DNA of 64,000 bases from Tamarix chinensis (taxonomy: Eukaryota > Streptophyta > Magnoliopsida > Caryophyllales > Tamaricaceae): the NCBI GenBank assembly GCA_030549775.1, contig CM060175.1, positions 84,410,245 to 84,474,244 of the forward strand, read 5' to 3'. Positions 32,760-45,345 of this stretch are shown here, one piece after another; positions within the stretch are counted from its first letter, which is position 1, and each line of letters begins with the position of its first letter. Under the pieces are notes generated by a model that saw nothing but the letters and a program-made list of their open reading frames with translations, did no database searches and was not told the DNA's origin. The position numbers and the translations under genes were made by a program.

Positions 32760-33170
32760 TTCATGCGAAACCCTAAAATCTCACGTGAAACCCTAGATTC
32801 AACCATGCAAACCCTAGATCCATCCATATAAAACCTTAAATTCTTTCATGCAAAACCCAATATTCCTTCATACAAAACCCTAAATTCAATCCACACAAAA
32901 CCAAGATTCATCCATACCAAACCCTAGATTCAAACCATATAAAACCAAATATTCATCCAAACCAAACCCTAAATTCAAACCATATAAAACCAAAGATTCA
33001 TTCATACAGAACCCTACATTCAATCCATACGAAACCAAAGATTCATCCTTACCAAACTCTAGATTCAAACCATAAATTAGATTATCCCATATAACACCAT
33101 AAATTAGATTCTCCCATACGAAACCATAAATTAGATTCTCTCACACGAAACCCTAAATTTTCCATTTTAT
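32760..33170. repeat. Telo-box-rich imperfect array
   Basis: Degenerate units of about 35-40 bases carry AAACCCTAGATTCA/AAACCCTAAATTCAAACC. Many units contain AAACCCTA, the plant telo-box core. The 32886-33068 minus frame is a periodic translation of the array. Confidence 0.75.
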
Positions 33171-33734
33171 TCTTCCACTCATGGATCATTAAAATACTTA
33201 GATCAACTCACATCCCTTGGTTAACTTCTTTCCCCATCCTCCTTTTTCATTCTTCCCCTACACAAACCATATTAACATCCTCACATGCATGTCTTATAGG
33301 GTCACCACACATATCATCACATATACATAATACACATGCCATATAACAACACAAGAATATGCTTGAACTCCACATCATACCATACATGAAATAATTATAA
33401 TAAACATAGGATGCATAACATACAAGGCATTTAATGCACATCAACACACAATAGGCCTTAGTAACACCCTTATCTAAAACGACACTAGTCTTGGAGCACA
33501 CTCCTATACCTCCTTAGGGCTTTGAATAGTCTCACCTATATTAGGAAAAAACTAAAATTAGATTCCCTCCTAATAAAAATACTATTAATTACTAACTTAT
33601 TCTAAGACTAGGTTTTTAATAAAATAATAACATATTAAGAAAAATAACATTAACTAATTACTATCTTTGCTAAAGATATAAGAAATAATAGAAATATTAT
33701 AAAAGTTGATAATATAGGGTTAAAGACTTTACCC

Positions 33735-34400
33735 TAATAATAATAATAGTAAATATACTAAAGATAATATCAATGATAATATAAATAAGACTAATAATAA
33801 TAATAATAATAATAGTAACAATAATAATAAAAAGGGCATTACTCAAAAACATAGTGAAATAAGGGCTTCGGCCCCTTTACCAAAATAATACCAATAATAA
33901 TATTAGTTACTTTAATAATAAAATTTAGTAATAATAATAATGATAAAAACAATAATAATATTATAAAAATTATAATGACCATAATGGTAATAATAGTAAG
34001 GATAATATTTGAAGATAAAATGAAGTAGGGTTTCTAACCTACATTGAATGATAATAACTTAACAAATAATAATAACACTAATAAGAATAATAAATGCTAA
34101 TGATAAAAATAATGATAATATTAATAATAATAAGACTTGATATTTATAATACTGCTACTACAATTCAAAATAGGCACAATAGGGTTTCAACCCTATATAG
34201 AATAATAATACCAATAATGAAAATAATAATAATAATAATAGCAAAACTAATAGTAAAATAGTTGTAATAATAATAATAATAATCATATAATAATAATAAT
34301 AATAGTAATAATAGAAACCATGATAATAATAATAAAATCGAAATAAAAATATAATAGGGCTTTGCCCTCAATATAAATAATAATAAAAACATTAATAATA
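33735..34400. repeat. (AAT)n-rich zone
   Basis: Long runs of AATAATAATAG and similar trinucleotides, broken every ~150 bases by short GGGTTTCAACC/AGGGCTTCGGCCC-like segments. It is non-coding; the 34165-34392 minus frame is Tyr/Leu low-complexity. Confidence 0.8.
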
Positions 34401-34444
34401 ATAATAATATTTATATTCAAATAAATGAAATAAAATAAATTAAG

Positions 34445-35790
34445 GCTTGAAAAAATAGGAAAAAGGGTTGAGGGAGTCTAGGGTTCAACCTTAGGTTGGT
34501 GGTGATAGGCGGCACCGATGGTGGTGCATGGCGGCGACATTGGTTGGAAAAAGAGAAGAAAAGGGAAAAAGTGGAAGGATGGGAACAAAATAGGGAGAAT
34601 GAAGGTGGAAGATGAGGTGATTATGGTTGCCTAGAAGGAGAGGAATAGAATGGAGGTGGTGGCGCAGCCAAAGGTGGCGGCGCACGACGGTGGTGGTGGT
34701 GACCGAATGGGGAAGAAGAAGAGAAAGAGAGGAGGAAAGGGAGGGGGAGGAAAATAAAGGTAAGGGACGGTAGAAGAGGGTTTGTAGAACAAAATGGGAG
34801 GTGAAAGAAGCAGCAACAACGGTAGAAGACGTGGCTAAGGGTGGTTCGAAGGGAGGCAGAGGTAGAATAATGGGTTGATCGGGGAAGGAACTTTGCATAG
34901 CCGGGGTGACTAGTGCAGAAAAAATCGAGGGATGAGGGTGGTTCAGTTAGTTAGAGGGTGGTGCAAGGAGCACTTGGGTGGCCAGAACGGGCGGCGGTGA
35001 CAAGGGGTGATTTCTAGGTTTTGGGAAAGAGAGCTTAAGCTCAGGCTAGTATGGGGATATTTATAGGATAAGGGTAGGGGATAAGGTCGAAGGGAAGAAG
35101 GGAGGATAGGGTAGGGGTGAGGGCACCAATCGGTAATGGTTGCCGGTAAAAATCTAAATGTGGTAGAGATAGTTGCACAGGGGGAGAGAGAGAAGATCGT
35201 GCGCGAGAAAAGGGGAGGTGGATTGGTTCAAAATGGCTGGCAAGTTAGGGGGAAGAGAAAGGAAGGAAAATGCTCATAACTAGCGGAAAAAAACCAGGGG
35301 AGCTGGGCGGCGGTTGTAGGTCGTCGACGAGGCTGGGGAAGAAGAAAAGAAGAGGAAGAAAGAGGAGGCGGCTGGACCGATCGGCTGAGAAAAAAGAGAA
35401 GGAAGGAAAGAAAATAGGCAGGGTGCGAGGTGAGGGAACAACTTAATAAAACACGGCGCTCTAGGGTAAAAATAACCAAAATGCAGCATTCTGGATGTTG
35501 AAGAAAGAAAGAAAAGAAGAGGAACGGGTCTTGGGCCGTGGGAGAAGGAAAGAAAAGGAAGAGGTGACGGGCCGCTGGGCTGCTGAAGGAGAAAGGAAAA
35601 AGAGGAGGAGGCGGGCCGAGGGAGAAGAAAAAGAAGAAGGGGATTGGGTTGCCTATAGGCCCAATTGGGAAGGAGAAGAAAAAGAAAAGAAGAAGAAAGA
35701 AAGAGAAAAGAAGAAAAAGAAAAGAAAAAGAAGAAAGAAAAAGGAAAAAGAAAAAGGAAAAAAGGAAAAAAGAAAAATAATTAGGTTGGG
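34445..35790 (-). repeat. Purine-rich tract (polypyrimidine leader on the minus strand)
   Basis: More than 1.3 kb of GGAAGAAG/AGGTGG composition. It corresponds to the polypyrimidine leader near the 5' end of the minus-oriented LTR. The long frames across it (34491-34898, 35228-35479, 35495-35815) are Ser/Pro/Leu or Lys/Glu low-complexity and are not annotated as genes. Confidence 0.75.
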
Positions 35791-36296
35791 TATTTTAATT
35801 AATTTGAATATTTAGGATATTTAAAAATAATAATATTTAAATTCCTTTTTTAGGCTAAATTAGGATTTTAAAAAGATTTTCCATAAATTCCATTTTAATT
35901 AACAAATAACCCAAATTTTATCCAATTAAATTATTTATAAAATTAATATTAATTTAGAACTATTTTCTCCTTCTTATTTTAAATAAAATAATTTATTTAA
36001 TTTATTTCCAAAATAAAATACTTAATTAGTTAAAATATCCAAATTTCTTCCTAATTAAAATACTTATAAATTTATTCTTGATAAAACCTAATTAATTACC
36101 TTTTAGTTTAATAAAAATAATTTATTTAAATAATTTTTCTATTAAAATCCTAGTTAACAATTTTTTTTAAATTAGAATTTTCGGGGCATTTCAATTGCAA
36201 TTTATTGACTCTTGGCCAAGTAAATAAACCAAGTGACTATGCATTATTACAATCCAAGGAAATACTATTGTTGATCCCTAACTCTAAGAGGCCAAG

Positions 36297-37674
36297 TGTA
36301 ATACTCCAAAAATCTAAAATCTAGAATTTAGTAAATAACCCTCATTTGAGATAATTTAATTTAATTTAATTATTTTGTAGATTTTTGAGTATGTAAAAAC
36401 GGATATGAATATTTAATAAATTAAAATAAATATTTTTATTTTATCATACTCATTTTATTGAAATAATTTTCCAAACTAATGTTTTATTAAAATTAACCTT
36501 TTTATACCAATATATTAAATTCTAATAAATTAAATTATTAAATTAATTTATCTATCAAAAATATTAAATGCCATTATTCCAACATTTATTTTATTTATTT
36601 TTATCCTTTTACCTTTTTCTTCCTTTTTCCTTTTCTTCTTTTCTTCCTCTTCGGGCCGCTCGGCTTGCTTCCCCTTGCATTGGGCCATTGGGCCACTGAC
36701 CTACTTCCTATCTTCCCCCGGTTAAGCTAGCCCAACCCTTCGTTTCTCCCCCCTCTCCCTTGTGCACATGACCTGGCTCACTTCATTTTTCATTCTCCCC
36801 TGCCCGGGCGGCCGACTTGCTCTTTCTTCTCCTCCTCTCACCAACCTCAAGCTCCATTTTTAAATTGTTGCAACTTGCACTTACAACTTACACCAACACT
36901 TGCATCATCTTCCATCACCTTTCTACACCCTCATCCATCACCCATCACCTTTCTCCTTCTTCTTCTCCTTCTCCCATCTCTGCAGACCTGCACACCCCCA
37001 TGCGCACTACCCTATCTCCCTGCATCTTTCTTATCCTTTTCATCCTTACGCAACACCTAAGCACAATAATCACCACCCTCACCCTAATGCTACTACTCTA
37101 CACCTAACCATCCTCTACAATCATCACCATCATCATCACCTTGCAGCTGCACCATCACCATCACCATCATCACCATTGCACACCCCCTATTCTTTTCTTC
37201 TTTTTCCAACTCACACCAAAAAGAAAGAAGGAAAGTGTGAAGAGTGTGTGTGTGTATACACTTCATACTTTCCTTATTTCTATTTGGTTTTGCATCATTC
37301 TGCCCATATTTGTGTTAAAAAGCCATTACCTGAGCTCCCTCTTCCTTCTCTTCTTCTTTCTTCTTCTTCTTCTTCTTCTTCTTCTTCTTCTTCTTCTTCT
37401 TCTTCTTCTTCTTCTTCTTCTTCTTCTTCTTCTTCTTCTTCTTCTTCTTCTTCTTCTTCTTCTTCTTCTTCTTCTTCTTCTTCTTCTTCTTCTTCTTCTT
37501 CTTCTTCTTCTTCTTCTTCTTCTTCTTCTTCTTCTTCTTCTTCTTCTTCTTCTTCTTCTTCTTCTTCTTCTTCTTCTTCTTCTTCTTCTTCTTCTTCTTC
37601 TTCTTCTTCTTCTTCTTCTTCTTCTTCTTCTTCTTCTTCTTCTTCTTCTTCTTCTTCTTCTTCTTCTTCTTCTT

Positions 37675-37705
<31 letters not shown>

Positions 37706-39372
37706 TTCTTATTCTTCTTCTTCTTCTTCTTCTTCTTCTTCTTCTTCTTCTTCTTCTTCTTCTTCTTCTTCTTCTTCTTCTTCTTCTTCTTCTTCTTCTT
37801 CTTCTTCTTCTTCTTCTTCTTCTTCTTCTTCTTCTTCTTCTTCTTCTTCTTCTTTCTTCTTCTTCTTCTTCTTCTTCTTCTTCTTCTTCTTCTTCTTCTT
37901 CTTCTTCTTCTTCTTCTTCTTCTTCTTCTTCTTCTTCTTCTTCTTCTTCTTCTTCTTCTTCTTCTTCTTCTTCTTCTTCTTCTTCTTCTTCTTCTTCTTC
38001 TTCTTCTTCTTCTTCTTCTTCTTCTTCTTCTTCTTCTTCTTCTTCTTCTTCTTCTTCTTCTTCTTCGACTGTCAACTCCATGGCCAGCCTGCAACTCCTC
38101 CTTACCACCTGCCTCCCCTACAACCCTGCTCTCTCTCCCCCTTCCATTTTCAGACCAAACACAACCTTGCAGCCCTCCCCACATGCCCTCCTTTTCCTCC
38201 TTTTTTCTCCTTCTCCCTGCCACCACAGGCCATGCGCCTACCACCCCTACACCCTCCACCTAACCCAACCATGCCTGCCTCCTCTCCCTCTCCTTTTCTT
38301 CTTCTCTTTTGCTTATTTTTTGCCTTGCTTAAGCCCTCCTTCTACCTCTGTTGATCTCCATTTCTCCCTTCTTTCCCTCTTCTCTTCCTCCCCTATTTTT
38401 TCTTTGCCGCCTCCAACCACTGCTCCTACTGCCCAACTAACCACCACATTCACCTCCCTAACACCCCAATAACCCCATGTGCCCCTGCAGCCCCTTTCCT
38501 TCCTTCCTCTTATTTCCTCTCCTTCTCGGCCTTCACCCTACACCACCCTCTTCTGCCACCCTTATTCCCTTTTTGCCGCATCCACAACCACCAATCCACT
38601 CCCTAACACCTCCTCTACCACCCCCACATCCTCCCTTTGGCTGAAAATCCCCCCATAGCCCCTCCCATCTCTTCTTGTTTCCCTTCCTTCTTCTTCTTTT
38701 ACCATCCTACGCCCCATTTCCCAACCTTGCAGCTACTGCCTCTGCTGCCCTAAGCAACCAAGCATCGACCCCTGACCACCACCTATACCCTTACTCCATC
38801 TCTGCACCCATCCAACACCCTAACTCCCCTCCACAATCCCTCCACCTAACTCCAAAACCCTTAATCAAGCCAACCCCTCCCTTTTTCTCCCATCATCCTT
38901 CGACCTCATCCTTCCCCTTGTTTGGTGCATGCAGCTCACACTGCTCATGCGATGTGAGTCCTGCATCTAATTGAGCCAAGTGGGTAAAATTTTAAGGTAT
39001 AGAAATAGTTAATATTAGTATGTAATTAGTTAAGTTTTTAATAAAGGTTTATTCTTTTAATTTTTCTACTTTGAATATGATAAATTTTGATATTATTTTT
39101 AGGTATTGATTTTACTAATCAAGGCTCAAACCTTTAACCGGAGTATTGGTAAGGTTTGATTATTTCTAGAAATAAGGTAACTATTATACTCTACTAAAAT
39201 GTGTAGATTTACGTATGCTAGCAAATTAGTGTTTTTAATATGATTTATAAGCATGATGTATGTTGTTAAGTATAATGTGTTTAGTGGCATATGTTGGTTG
39301 ATGAAAAGAAAAGCATGTTAATTTATGTGTCATGTATATAAATAATGCTTAAGGAATGAGCCTTGTCGTTAA
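36297..39372 (+). mobile_element. Outer gypsy-like LTR, left part
   Basis: It starts TGTAATACTCCAAAAATC and shares its first ~250 bases with the LTR starting at 39373. After an AT-rich entry it becomes a long polypyrimidine leader (36600-38960) containing the giant TTC tract. It is interrupted at 39372 by a solo LTR and resumes at 52910. It is preceded by CCAAG, which does not match the sequence after its right end (ACACA), so one flank has been rearranged. Confidence 0.75.
37358..38066. repeat. Giant TTC/GAA trinucleotide tract (~709 bp)
   Basis: About 236 TTC units run almost without interruption. The only breaks are two TTA substitutions near 37704-37711 and one extra T near 37853-37855, giving pure blocks of about 346, 137 and 212 bases. 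All four long open frames across it encode homopolymers (Ser, Leu, Phe; Glu, Arg, Lys on the other strand) and are artefacts. GAA/TTC repeats of this length form intramolecular triplexes and silence nearby chromatin in known cases. Confidence 0.97.
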
Positions 39373-40298
39373 TGTAATCCCCCAAAATTTTAGAAAACCA
39401 ATAATTTAATAAATAACTTTTATTTGAAATAAATTAGCTTTTAAAATTATTTAGTTTAATCATTTTATGAATTTTTGAGTATATAAATTTGGATAGGAGT
39501 ATTTAATATATTAAAAAATAAATATTTTGTTATTTTATCATATTATTTTTAATTAAATAATTTTCCAAACTAATATTTTACTAAAAGTATCATTTTTGAA
39601 CCAATATATTAAATTATATTATTAAATTAAATAATTTGTCAAAAATATTACATTATATTATTTTCTAAGATAAATGAAATTATTTTTTCCTATTTTCCCA
39701 TTTTCTTTTTTTTTTCTTTCTCTTTTCCTTCTCCTTTTTCTCCTTTTCCTCCTTTCTTCCTTTTCCTTTTTTTTTTCTGGCTTTGGGCTACTAGGCCAGC
39801 CCTTTCCCTCCTTGCGCGCTGGGCCAAGGGCCCATTCCTTCCCTCCTCTCCTTCCTCTCTCTCCCCTGCGTGCGCACAGCCTAGACCCCCTCCCTTCCTT
39901 TTTTCCCCAAGTCGGGCTAGCTCGCTTGCCCTCCTTCCTGCACTGGCCTACACCTCCCCCTCTTTTCTTTCTTCTTCCTTCTTCTACATCTCGACTCAGT
40001 AGTTCCCCGACTTGTCTTCGTCCCTAGCCCGCCACCTCGGGCACGTTGACCACCGCCCCACTGCCACCTTCTGTCACCACTACAACCCTCCCTCTCTCTC
40101 CCCCGTCCTATTTTCCCACAATTTTAGACCCAACAGGCCATGCACCCACATCACGCATGGCCTCCCTTTTCCCCATCTTTCCTTCCCCTCCCTGCCACCC
40201 TACCACCTCCCCTTCCACCCTACATGTTGCCACCGGCGGGCCAGCTGCACCCCTACCCTCCCTCTTCAGCCCTCCTGCCCCATATTTTTTGAGCCCTC
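39373..40298 (+). mobile_element. Second (solo) gypsy-like LTR, left part
   Basis: It starts TGTAATCCCCCAAAATTTTAG and is flanked on the left by GTTAA (39368-39372), duplicated perfectly at 52905-52909 after its right end. It is cut at 40298 by the LARD-like element and resumes at 49621. It inserted into the outer LTR at 39372/52910. Confidence 0.85.
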
Positions 40299-41099
40299 TG
40301 TAACACCCCCAAATTTCACTCCTGAAATTTTTTTTTTGAAAGATTAAAGCGGAAGCTAGGAGCGAATTTGGGAAATGTTACCGCCACATCTAACACAAGA
40401 TAATGTCAACCATCTATCTCATGTTAGATGCAAGGCTAAAACCTGTCAAACAATTAAATCTGAATTTCAAATTCCATCAAACAATTAAATCCGAATAGTA
40501 AACACTTATCAGAATACGAGAAATATAAAGTCAATTACAAAACCCTTAGAAATCTGAGAACAATACTTGCAACTTCCAAAGGTGAATACAATTAAACAAA
40601 ATAAATCCCGAAGGATAAATATCCGGATCACCTACTCACTCAGGTCAAGCCTTCCACCCCAAAACAGTATCCGATCTTAACTTGCACAAGAGGTCTGCTC
40701 CCCACCATCAGTGGATCATCACAGGACCCATTCAACCAGTGTAGTATCAGTACGGGTCCAATACTGAGTAAGTCTCGCTACCCTACCTTATAGGAGAGAT
40801 ATTATCAAGAGCATATTAAATTGTGGTACAATACGTTAATACAATATCATACATACTCACCACCCACAGCATGAATCTTGCCATACATTCATAGTAACAT
40901 TTAAAACATATGCAACATCCCAGTTAACATACACGCGTGGTATAACCGAAATAATACGTGACTCATTATGCACATAAACAGCATGTGGTGATACATATAA
41001 TAAAAGCTGGCCAAGGTCCAACTAGACTTATTCTTTATTCTCATTAATAGTATATTCATTCCACACATATTCTTTAATAATCCATGTAAGTATGGGAGC

Positions 41100-41475
41100 C
41101 CCACTATTATAGCCGGTGGACCGGATCACAGCCCCGACTCACATGGTGTTTCGCTTTAAGTACTTAGTATCTTTCCCATGGATTAACTTATACGTTTGGT
41201 TTGTCGAGCACGAGATCCCCCACTATTATAGCCGGTGGACCGGAAAATAAACGCACAGGGCAAAACGCCTCTGATCCACTATTATAGCCGGTGGACCGGA
41301 TCACAGCCCCGACTCACATGGTGTTTCGCTTTAAGTACTTAGTATCTTTCCCATGGATTAACTTATACGTTTGGTTTGTCGAGCACGAGATCCCCCACTA
41401 TTATAGCCGGTGGACCGGAAGATAACGCACAGGGCAGAACGCCTCTGATCCACTATTATAGCCGGTGGACCGGAT
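41100..41475. repeat. CCGGTGGACCGG minisatellite, five copies
   Basis: CACTATTATAGCCGGTGGACCGG occurs near 41103, 41222, 41278, 41398 and 41455. Spacers alternate between ~57 and ~120 bases. The copies are nearly identical, so the array has been homogenised recently. Confidence 0.95.
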
Positions 41476-41999
41476 CACAGGCTCGGCTCGACATCTTTCG
41501 CTTTACGTGATTAATGTCTTATCAGTGTCTTATTGAATTCACATCACGCCCTTGACATGCATAAATCATTCACTTCATACTTACACATCACAAACAATGA
41601 AATTCCACATTCATAACTACACTTAATCAATAATACACATGATAACACCAAACAACTCTAAGCAGCCATAACGAACCCTAATTGACCACACCAAACCGTG
41701 CCTTAACCCTATTTTACCATAACAACCATACTTAGCCATCCCAAACCTTAATTACCCTCAGCAATTCACAATTAGCTACTCCAACCCTACTTAATCACAA
41801 CGACCCAGAGTTAATCACTCCAAACCCTAATTCTGTCTCCTCCAAACCCTTATAATACTCCACGCACTATTCCCCGTCCAAAATAGTTAAACACCCAAAT
41901 AATACTTGCATTACCTTCCTTACACCCCAAATCAGCCTTTCATAGGTAAATTTTGCTCCCACGCAGACGTTACGCATCCCATGCAACCTCTCGAACGTT

Positions 42000-42235
42000 T
42001 CATACAAACCCTAAATCCCATACAATCATTAATTTCCATGCAAAACTCTAACTCCACCATACAAACCCTAATACCACCATACAAACCCTAATACCACCAT
42101 ACCAACCATAATACCACCATGCAAACCCTAATACCACCATAAGCCATTAATACCGCCAAGAAATCTTTAATACCACCATACAAACCCTAATACCACCATG
42201 CAATCCCTAATTTCCCCCATGCAACCTTAATTTAT
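42000..42235. repeat. Telo-box array (ACCACCATACAAACCCTAAT units)
   Basis: About ten ~20-base units of the type CAAACCCTAATACCACCATA. It lies in the same relative place as the diverged telo-box array of the 31283 LTR, and repeats at 48613-48855 in the partner LTR. Confidence 0.9.
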
Positions 42236-45200
42236 TCCCACTCTTTTGTTTATTTAATTCCACCTTCCCCTCATCGTCTTACAAATGGTGAACTCCTTAG
42301 GTCATCCATACCTATGTTAGCCGACGTACTTCCCTTTGGTTATTTTAACCGCTTAGTTTTCTTTTTCAAGTCCCCACTTCACCACACTTCCTCACATAAC
42401 CCCGCATGCATGTCGTAGGGTCACATCACATCACATCACATCATTCTTGTTCCATAATATATTAGTACACAAAGACGAGAACACGGGGACGTACCTCGGT
42501 TCCATGCTGCGCTACACAAATACACAGATAACATACAGGATTATAGCATACAACCGCACAAAGCATACAAGACAGGTAAAACATGCAATGCACACAAGTG
42601 GCCTTAGTTACGTCCTTACGAAATACCCATAAGTAGAGGTAAGTAGAGAACTTACCTGGATCCGAAGCTAGCTAAGCAAAATGAGAGGGAGAGGGATCCC
42701 TAGTTCGTGGGTCCACGAGAAAGTTTTCCTAGACCCGATAGAAATCAAAACTAAATTAGAAACTATCCTATCAATCAATAATTCATATACTCTAATTAAA
42801 TACACACAAACGACACAAATGATTTCTCTTAGAAAACGTGTCCAAAACTTAGAACTTAAAAGCATAGCTTTATTAAGATTTAAGGTTAAAACTAAATCAA
42901 AACAGATTAATATAAATATTACTCGGGACATTTCAACTTAATTTGGAAAGCCCGAGAAGGAATAATCGATCATAAGTTAATTTATCGAAAATAACTTATT
43001 TATTAGGTTTTACAACTAAATAGGTAATCTAACCATTTACATAGAACCAAATCCAACCCGATTAGGTTAAAACAGAATGTAAATGATTTAAAACCCAAAG
43101 ATAGAATTCGATTAGATAAAATACACATAGCAAAAATCAATTTTATAAAATCATCCCCGAAAATTAGGGTTTCAAAGCCCATAACACAAACTCAAGTAAT
43201 TCCATTTAATTAGTTCAAATTAAAGGTATTAGAAAGAAATTAATACCATTTCAACTATTTCTATGCATTCAATTTTAGAAAAACAACAATACAACTTGAA
43301 ATTTAGGGTTTTAGGCCCGAAAACACAACTCGTTAAAATTCTATAAATTTAATCAAATTGAATGTTTAGAAATGCAATTAAACACATTTTATAACATATC
43401 AAATAATCAATTGCTCAAAACTAGTAAAAGAAATACACAATTTAGCCCAATTAGGGTTTTTGGGCCCGGAACGCAAATCCGATCAATTCTTGGCAAAACA
43501 TATAAATTGACGGTCCGGAAATGTAATTAAACATATTCTAATGTAATTTATATAGTTAATTGAGTAAAATAACCCGATTACCCAAACCAATTTAAACCCG
43601 CGGGAGTTTTGACCTAAAAATCCAATTCCGGTCAATTACGCAAAAATTTCCCAATTCAACACTTCCAATATAAAATTAAATACATTTTAAACGATACTAT
43701 AAAATCAATTGAGCGGAACGGCTCAATTATACAACCCAATTTCATTACACCCAAAATTTGACCTAGGAATCAAATTTCGATAAAACCTGCATAAATTTCT
43801 CAAATTGACGGTTCCAAAATAAAATTGGATACATTTTAAAACATATTGTATAATCAATTTGTCCGAAATCGCAAAAACGGACGGATCCGAAAAATTCGGG
43901 CATAACCCGGCCAAAAATCCAATTTTCCCAAAATCTCAACATAACCATACAATTAACCTATCCAAATTAATCTTACAGCATATATATACATAATCAAACA
44001 ACTCATTTAGCTTTTTATAAGCTAATCACACCCAATTAATCAAAACAAGGGTTAGGGTTTTTCGAAAAATTATATCAACAAAAATCAGCAAAGATCGGAG
44101 CAAAGGAAGGCCGGGAAGCTTCGTTGGAGGTCGAACAGTGCTCGCCGGTGGTCAGCGTGGCTCGCCGGTGGCCGGAGGGTGGCGACGCAGCCTGCGTTAC
44201 TGCTGCTGCTGTGCGCGGCTGCTCCTGCGCTACTGTTGTCGCCCGCTGCTGCTGCGGCTGCTGCTGTTGCTGGTAGCTGTTGTGGCGGTGGTCGACGGTT
44301 GCTGGCGAAGTTGGCCGGAGCGGGGAGGAGCTGGGGAGCGATGAGGGAGGCTGGGTCGGCTAGGGCTTCGAGCTGTAGAACGGGGTGCACAGGAGAGGGG
44401 TCGGGGTAGGGAAGAGAGAAAGAAAAAGAAGAGGGGGGGGGGTTCGGTCGGGCACCGGTTGGGTTTTTTTTTTATACAAAACAAGTATCAAATAAAATAT
44501 TAAAATCTTAAAAATTAATATTGGAAGATTTTATCTAAAATTTATTAGATAAAAATTATTTCGAAACGATCCGAACACTTAAAATAAATAAAAGGACCAT
44601 ATACAGAATTTCAGAAACATTTTCGAAAGGATTAACCAACGAACATAAAAATTTATATTATTTACGAAAGTACATTATAAGACCCCGAAAAATTATTTAA
44701 AAACATATACTAAAATATTTAAGTCAAATTCGAATAAACCAAGACTAATTTAAATAATTTCCGAAATCGGTTTTCCGTAAACCAAAAAGCATAAAACGAA
44801 AGGGAATTAATTCCAGAAAGAATTTCATAAATAAACTCCGAAATCTTTTTAATTTAAACTTTCCGAAAATATTAACGATTACCAAACGAATAAATTTAAA
44901 GTCGGAAATATTTTCTACGGATAAAATTATTAAAATAAATTTAACTATTTAAAATGAAATTCTATAATTTAAATAATATATTTTGTCAACGAAATATAAC
45001 CTCAAAATACACCGTTAACACATGACGAAGTTATAATCGAAAACAAATCTAAAATATTAAAAATAAAAATAACAGTATGAGAAACAACGAAAATACATAT
45101 TTTTAACCGAGAATCAAATCCATAAGAATATAATAAAATCATTGTCGTGAACGAATTTGTCTAGAATGGTTCGCAACGACAATGATTAATTACATTCAAT

Positions 45201-45330
45201 TATGGGTTCGAAATCGTCGATAAATCTATAAAAAGAATCGAAATTAAAATAATTAATTGTTGACCTCAAATTACGCTAATAAAATCATTAAACTTAATAA
45301 ATATGGATTTTAAAAATACGGGGTATTACA

Positions 45331-45345
45331 TCACTACCCCCTTAA
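45331..45345 (-). other. Polypurine tract
   Basis: On the minus strand TTAAGGGGGTAGTGA directly abuts the LTR start TGTAATACCCC, the position from which plus-strand DNA synthesis is primed. Confidence 0.85.

Larger units (their letters stand above)
31283..36193 (-). mobile_element. 4.9-kb solo gypsy-like LTR, minus orientation
   Basis: The left end is TGTAATATTCTAAAATTCAC and the right end CGGGGCATTTCA. The flanking 5-mers ATTGT (31278-31282) and ATTGC (36194-36198) match at four of five positions, consistent with an old 5-bp duplication. Read on the minus strand it has the same module order as the LARD LTR at 40299: polypyrimidine leader, AT-rich trinucleotide zone, AAACCCTAA-rich array, CCGG minisatellite, terminal fold-back pair. 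No interior or second LTR adjoins it, so it is a solo LTR. Confidence 0.75.
40299..45330 (-). mobile_element. 3' LTR (5.0 kb) of a LARD-like element, minus orientation
   Basis: On the minus strand it begins TGTAATACCCCGTATTTTT (from 45330) and ends GGGGGTGTTACA (at 40299). The polypurine tract lies directly outside at 45331-45345. Its 40299-42990 part is almost identical to 46814-49620. A GC-rich leader (about 44085-44480) has low-complexity Ala/Ser/Pro frames that I do not call as genes. At 5,032 bp this is unusually long for an LTR. Confidence 0.88.

Noticed and set aside
34491..34898. 135-codon Ser/Pro/Leu frame, with 35228-35479 and 35495-35815
   Set aside because: Composition follows the polypurine/polypyrimidine LTR leader. 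No domain, and no matching frame is kept in the related LTRs.
36900..38472. Very long open frames (up to 484 codons) on both strands
   Set aside because: They are translations of the TTC/GAA tract and its polypyrimidine flanks: homopolymers of Ser, Leu, Phe, Glu, Arg or Lys in every frame. Nothing suggests a protein.
42681..42941. 86-codon plus frame and 87-codon minus frame conserved at 49310-49570
   Set aside because: Conserved only because the two LTRs of one young element are nearly identical. Both strands are open and the region is LTR DNA.
44085..44390. 101-codon Ala/Ser/Pro frame in the LARD LTR leader
   Set aside because: GC-rich CTG/GCN low-complexity; overlapping frames of similar length exist on the other strand. 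The other LTR is truncated here, so conservation cannot be tested.
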